From an uncultured Bacteroides sp. (GTDB taxonomy: Bacteria > Bacteroidota > Bacteroidia > Bacteroidales > Bacteroidaceae): 17,471 nucleotides of DNA. A program made the translations under genes and the position numbers. Below the pieces are notes generated by a model. That model had not been told where the DNA came from, did not search any database, and was given only the letters and a program-made list of their open reading frames with translations. The stretch covers positions 1 through 17,471 of the forward strand of contig URCM01000068.1 in NCBI GenBank assembly GCA_900546355.1, given 5' to 3'. Within the stretch, counting starts at the first letter, position 1, and the number at the start of each line of letters is the position of its first letter. Of the stretch, positions 14,308 through 17,471 are shown piece by piece.

Positions 14308-15750
14308 TTATTTTTTGTCGTTCTTGTCGCTTTTTCCGCCGAAGGTAACGTTGAAGCCTAAACTCAGGTTCATGTTTCCGCTCTTGACAGGAATGAATTG
14401 CGGGGTGATTTTACCCATCAGGTGATCCATACCTACGAAGAAATTGAAACCACGCGGATGGAAGTTCAGCAACCAGCCGAATGAAGAACCGAACGAAGAG
14501 ATGGCATAGTTGACACCGGCATCAAACCATTTGATGGGTGCTACGTTTGCCGAGATACGTCCTTCCGACCAGCTATACTTGCCGTTGATGCGTGTAGACG
14601 ACAAGAAACCGAAATGGAGTTTCTTGTAAAGAGGGAACGCATATTCCGCACCAATATTCAGTGTGGCGCCCAGCATGGCGGTACGTTTCACTCCGTTTTC
14701 CGTACGGTGGAAGCTGGCATAGTCTTCCAGGTCTTTTCCGATAGCGTCCAGTTGGCTTTCCAATGAGTTGGGGTCATCGTCGCCCAGTTCAGAGTCGACC
14801 GCGATGTTTTGGAATCCGTCGAATTCCCACGGAGCGTTGCTGGTGGCTGCTTTAATCGTATTGTTCCATGACATGAAGCCGAAATCGAGCAATGCGGCAG
14901 ATACGGTCAAGTCGTCCATCACCTTATAGGTAGCACCCAAGTCGATAGCCATACCGAAACCGCTCAGTCCCGGGCTGTCTACGTCCATATTGTCCCAGTC
15001 TATCAAGTCACGTTGGCTGGCATTGTCAACGTTTCTTCCGCTTTCGGCTTTCGTAGGCATAGTCAGGCCTTTCAATGAAGCACTCATCTCACCATTGGCT
15101 TTTACCATCCATTTGTCTTGGCTCAAGGTGACATCCATATCGGTCATTTTCAGGCTGAGGTTGGCGGCACCCAACAGGAACTTTAATTTACCGCCCACGT
15201 TGAGTTTGTCGTTAATCTTGCGTGAGTGTCCGAATGCCAGTTCTATGTAATTGTTCGACTGGATGCCCAAGTCACCTATATCATAGTGTGTCTCACTTCC
15301 TGTCATACCCATTTTCATAAAGGCGAACAAGTCGTACGGAAGGTTCATGCTTGTATTTGAACGCAAGTTGATGTCTACCGTATTAAATCCGCCCCATGCA
15401 TGGAATCCGGCTGCGAGCAACGTCATGTTGATATTGGCGCTGAGACGGTTTTTGTCTTTCAGTTCGCCTAAGAAGTCTTGTCCGTTGATGCTGGAGTGCA
15501 TGAACGTAATCAGTTGGTCGTTTTGCGGATAAAGGAAATGTCCTACTCCGATATTTCCTTGCGTACCAATATTGATATTACCCAGTGCAGGGATGCTGAT
15601 GTAATTGCGTTCGGCAGAGAAAGCCGGGTTAAGCTGGTGGCGGAAGCTATAGCCTTCGAGGAAATATCCCGAGCGTAAAGCCTGTGCCGAAGCCGTCAGG
15701 CAAGAACCTGCCAGGAGGGCTGCGGTGAAAAGTTTATATAGTTTTTTCAT
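14308..15750 (-). CDS. DUF5723 family outer-membrane barrel-like protein
   Basis: Exported protein of 480 residues with a signal peptide ending LTASAQ (about residue 23). The start of the mature part, SGYFLEGYSFRHQLNPAFS, and the alternating beta-strand pattern (NINIGTQGNIGVGHFL, LAFGHSRKINDKLNVGGKLKF, AIDLGATYKVMDDLTVSAALLDFGF) fit DUF5723, a Bacteroidetes family likely to form an outer-membrane barrel. The C-terminal strand MNLSLGFNVTF is followed by a short charged tail (GGKSDKNDKK). Function is unknown. It starts 37 bases after the stop of the large lipoprotein gene, so the two are probably one operon and may act together at the outer membrane. Confidence 0.82.
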   Translation of the reverse strand: MKKLYKLFTAALLAGSCLTASAQALRSGYFLEGYSFRHQLNPAFSAERNYISIPALGNINIGTQGNIGVGHFLYPQNDQLITFMHSSINGQDFLGELKDKNRLSANINMTLLAAGFHAWGGFNTVDINLRSNTSMNLPYDLFAFMKMGMTGSETHYDIGDLGIQSNNYIELAFGHSRKINDKLNVGGKLKFLLGAANLSLKMTDMDVTLSQDKWMVKANGEMSASLKGLTMPTKAESGRNVDNASQRDLIDWDNMDVDSPGLSGFGMAIDLGATYKVMDDLTVSAALLDFGFMSWNNTIKAATSNAPWEFDGFQNIAVDSELGDDDPNSLESQLDAIGKDLEDYASFHRTENGVKRTAMLGATLNIGAEYAFPLYKKLHFGFLSSTRINGKYSWSEGRISANVAPIKWFDAGVNYAISSFGSSFGWLLNFHPRGFNFFVGMDHLMGKITPQFIPVKSGNMNLSLGFNVTFGGKSDKNDKK

Positions 15751-15787
15751 AAATTTCTGTTCGATAATGATGAATACCTGTTTTTGA

Positions 15788-17471
15788 TTAATTTAAGTCT
15801 ACGGTCACTCCGCCTTTCACGGTGATGATTACATTGTCGAGTTTCAAGCTTTGGCTTTCGTTCAATGTAATGCCTTGCACTTCGGTCGGAACCGATGCTT
15901 CTACCCGGTAGGCGATGCCATCCATGTTCTTCAACGCCCCGTCGGCTTTCGATTCCAGACGGATAGTCAGTGTGCTTGTAGTAGGAGCGTCAGGTGTCCC
16001 GGCACTGATTCCGCCTTCTACGGTAGCTGTAATGTCGTTTAGCACATTGCCGTCGGGGTCGATGGCGTCAGCGGTCATGGTCATACCCAAGGGGATGGTA
16101 TTCGTAGCGGTGAGCGAGATCTCGGCATGGCGTGCGTCGATGTCTTCCATGTCGCTGTTCCAGTCATCCATCTGGTCGTTGTAGACAATTCGGGTCTGGT
16201 CGTTGAATTGCAACGGTGCCACTACATTATAATCGGTCTTTACGTTATAGTCTCTGCCCAGTTCCAGGGTGATAGGGGTTTGTACGGCTGTCGCTTCGAT
16301 GTTTTCCGTGCGGATTTCATCGGGGATTTTAGCCACCAGGTTGTTCAGGTCGGGAACGGTGATGATTTGGTCGGCTTCGATGCCGGCTGCATCTTCCAGG
16401 CGATGCAGGCAGATGACATAGTCGGTCTTGTTTGCCGGGATGATGATAGGCTCGGTACCATTCGGCTTATCGCCCAAAATGACGGTGTGTTGAACCTGTC
16501 CGTCCTTATAAGGTATCATGTCTGCCGAGAAGTTTACGGCTACCGGAGATTCGTTGGTGACATACAAGAAGATTTTCGGGTCGGTCATGTCGATTTCCAC
16601 TTCATTGTCTTGCAAGAAGTCGGGAAGTTCGTTTACCATGACAGGGTCGATGGTGATATCGATTTTCGGGTCGACAACGGCGGTGACTTCGGTTAACTCG
16701 ATATTGCCGATATTGATTTCCGTATTCAGCTTCAGTTGTACGTCCTGATGTGTGAGGAAGTCTTCGGCAAGCAGGTAGGCTTGTCCTTTTACGGGGATGT
16801 CTCCACGGATAACCAAGTGGCCTCGTTCTACCAATCCTTCGCCGTCAGGCATTTGCTTGAAGTCGATAGCGGTTACCGACACAGGAATAGACAAACGGCT
16901 TCCTCTGTTGATGTGTACGTCTTCGGTGAACTTAATCGTATTGCCTTCTGCCTGAAAGTGTGTGTCTCCATCACAACGGATGGTCATGTATTCAGGGAAT
17001 GTGACGGTGAAGCCTTCTGTCAAATGCAATTGGCGTGCGCTTCCGTCGAAGGTCAAGTCTAAAGAAGACATTGATGTGACATTGGCATAATCCAGACTTA
17101 CCACATCCTCTGTAACATCGGTCTTGTTTACATTAAATGTCGTACGGTCATCTACGTCAGCTTCCGCATTTTGGTTCGGGACGTATTGAAAGTTCAGTTC
17201 TGTAGTAGAAGGGTCGGTTTCGATTTCGCTTCCTTCAATGGTTACGTTTTCCACATTGACCGATGATTCAGAGCCTTCTCCGCTCATGGTCAGTGCGTAG
17301 TTGCCGTTAGCATCGGCTTTCACATCGCTTTCCGGAGCAAGGTCGAAAATCTTTTCCAGCGTGATCAGGTCTGTGTTGCTTCCCGGAATGCTTAAGTTCT
17401 CTCCGCCTACCGTAATGGTCATGTCTACATCTTTGCTTAAGTCGTAAGCATCGTCGACACATGCGGTAATG
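15788..17471 (-). CDS. Large beta-rich lipoprotein, 5' end missing
   Basis: The open frame continues upstream of the first ATG (17422) to the window edge, reading ITAC followed by VDDAYDLSKDVDMTITVGG; the ITAC at 17470-17459 looks like the lipobox, so almost only the signal peptide is missing. About 557 residues after the Cys are rich in Asp, Thr, Val and Ile with repeated strand-like segments (LSIPVSVTAIDF, VDPKIDITIDPVMV, PIIIPANKTDYVICL, EISLTATNTIPLGM). The end, LKLDNVIITVKGGVTVDLN, repeats the IxxxVGG-like strand style of the start. No family is recognised. It lies just before the DUF5723 gene, suggesting a lipoprotein partner of that barrel. Confidence 0.8.
   Translation of the reverse strand, partial: ITACVDDAYDLSKDVDMTITVGGENLSIPGSNTDLITLEKIFDLAPESDVKADANGNYALTMSGEGSESSVNVENVTIEGSEIETDPSTTELNFQYVPNQNAEADVDDRTTFNVNKTDVTEDVVSLDYANVTSMSSLDLTFDGSARQLHLTEGFTVTFPEYMTIRCDGDTHFQAEGNTIKFTEDVHINRGSRLSIPVSVTAIDFKQMPDGEGLVERGHLVIRGDIPVKGQAYLLAEDFLTHQDVQLKLNTEINIGNIELTEVTAVVDPKIDITIDPVMVNELPDFLQDNEVEIDMTDPKIFLYVTNESPVAVNFSADMIPYKDGQVQHTVILGDKPNGTEPIIIPANKTDYVICLHRLEDAAGIEADQIITVPDLNNLVAKIPDEIRTENIEATAVQTPITLELGRDYNVKTDYNVVAPLQFNDQTRIVYNDQMDDWNSDMEDIDARHAEISLTATNTIPLGMTMTADAIDPDGNVLNDITATVEGGISAGTPDAPTTSTLTIRLESKADGALKNMDGIAYRVEASVPTEVQGITLNESQSLKLDNVIITVKGGVTVDLN

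Overview
The window looks like a chromosomal segment from a Bacteroidales bacterium, most likely Bacteroides/Phocaeicola-like. The evidence is a SusC/SusD pair, GLPGLI, DUF3089 and DUF5723 family proteins, lipoprotein signal peptides, weak Shine-Dalgarno sites, and promoters of the Bacteroidetes type (TTTG, 19-20 nt, TAnnTTTG). These assignments come from reading motifs; no database search was run.

Layout. (1) Positions 53-3154, minus strand: a compact operon of an HxlR-type regulator, dusB (tRNA dihydrouridine synthase), a DUF3089 alpha/beta-hydrolase lipoprotein and a GLPGLI-family lipoprotein whose frame is broken by an apparent one-base deletion. (2) Positions 3293-8220, minus strand: a two-gene susC-susD outer-membrane import operon with its own terminator and no enzyme or regulator beside it. 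(3) Positions 8350-9641, plus strand: a U32-family protein (TrhP/YegQ-like tRNA hydroxylation factor). (4) Positions about 9690-11340: a gene-poor, mostly AT-rich island with a cluster of perfect palindromes, remnants of coding sequence, one secreted protein with a TonB-C-like end, and several terminator-like hairpins. (5) Positions 11363-14165: divergent mnmA (tRNA 2-thiouridylase) and cysS (cysteinyl-tRNA synthetase), each with a near-consensus promoter; the mnmA leader holds a terminator-like hairpin directly before the start codon. (6) Positions 14217-17471: a bidirectional terminator, then, on the minus strand, a DUF5723 barrel-like protein and a large lipoprotein that runs off the window end.

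Two themes link the genes. Four of them act on tRNA (dusB, the U32 protein, mnmA, cysS). The rest are mostly envelope proteins (SusCD, lipoproteins, DUF5723, the TonB-C-like protein). I do not see CRISPR arrays, rRNA or tRNA genes, intact insertion sequences or a recognisable defence system. The items most worth checking are the mnmA leader hairpin, the AGGACTGCAGTCCT palindrome cluster, and the island with the TonB-C-like secreted protein.
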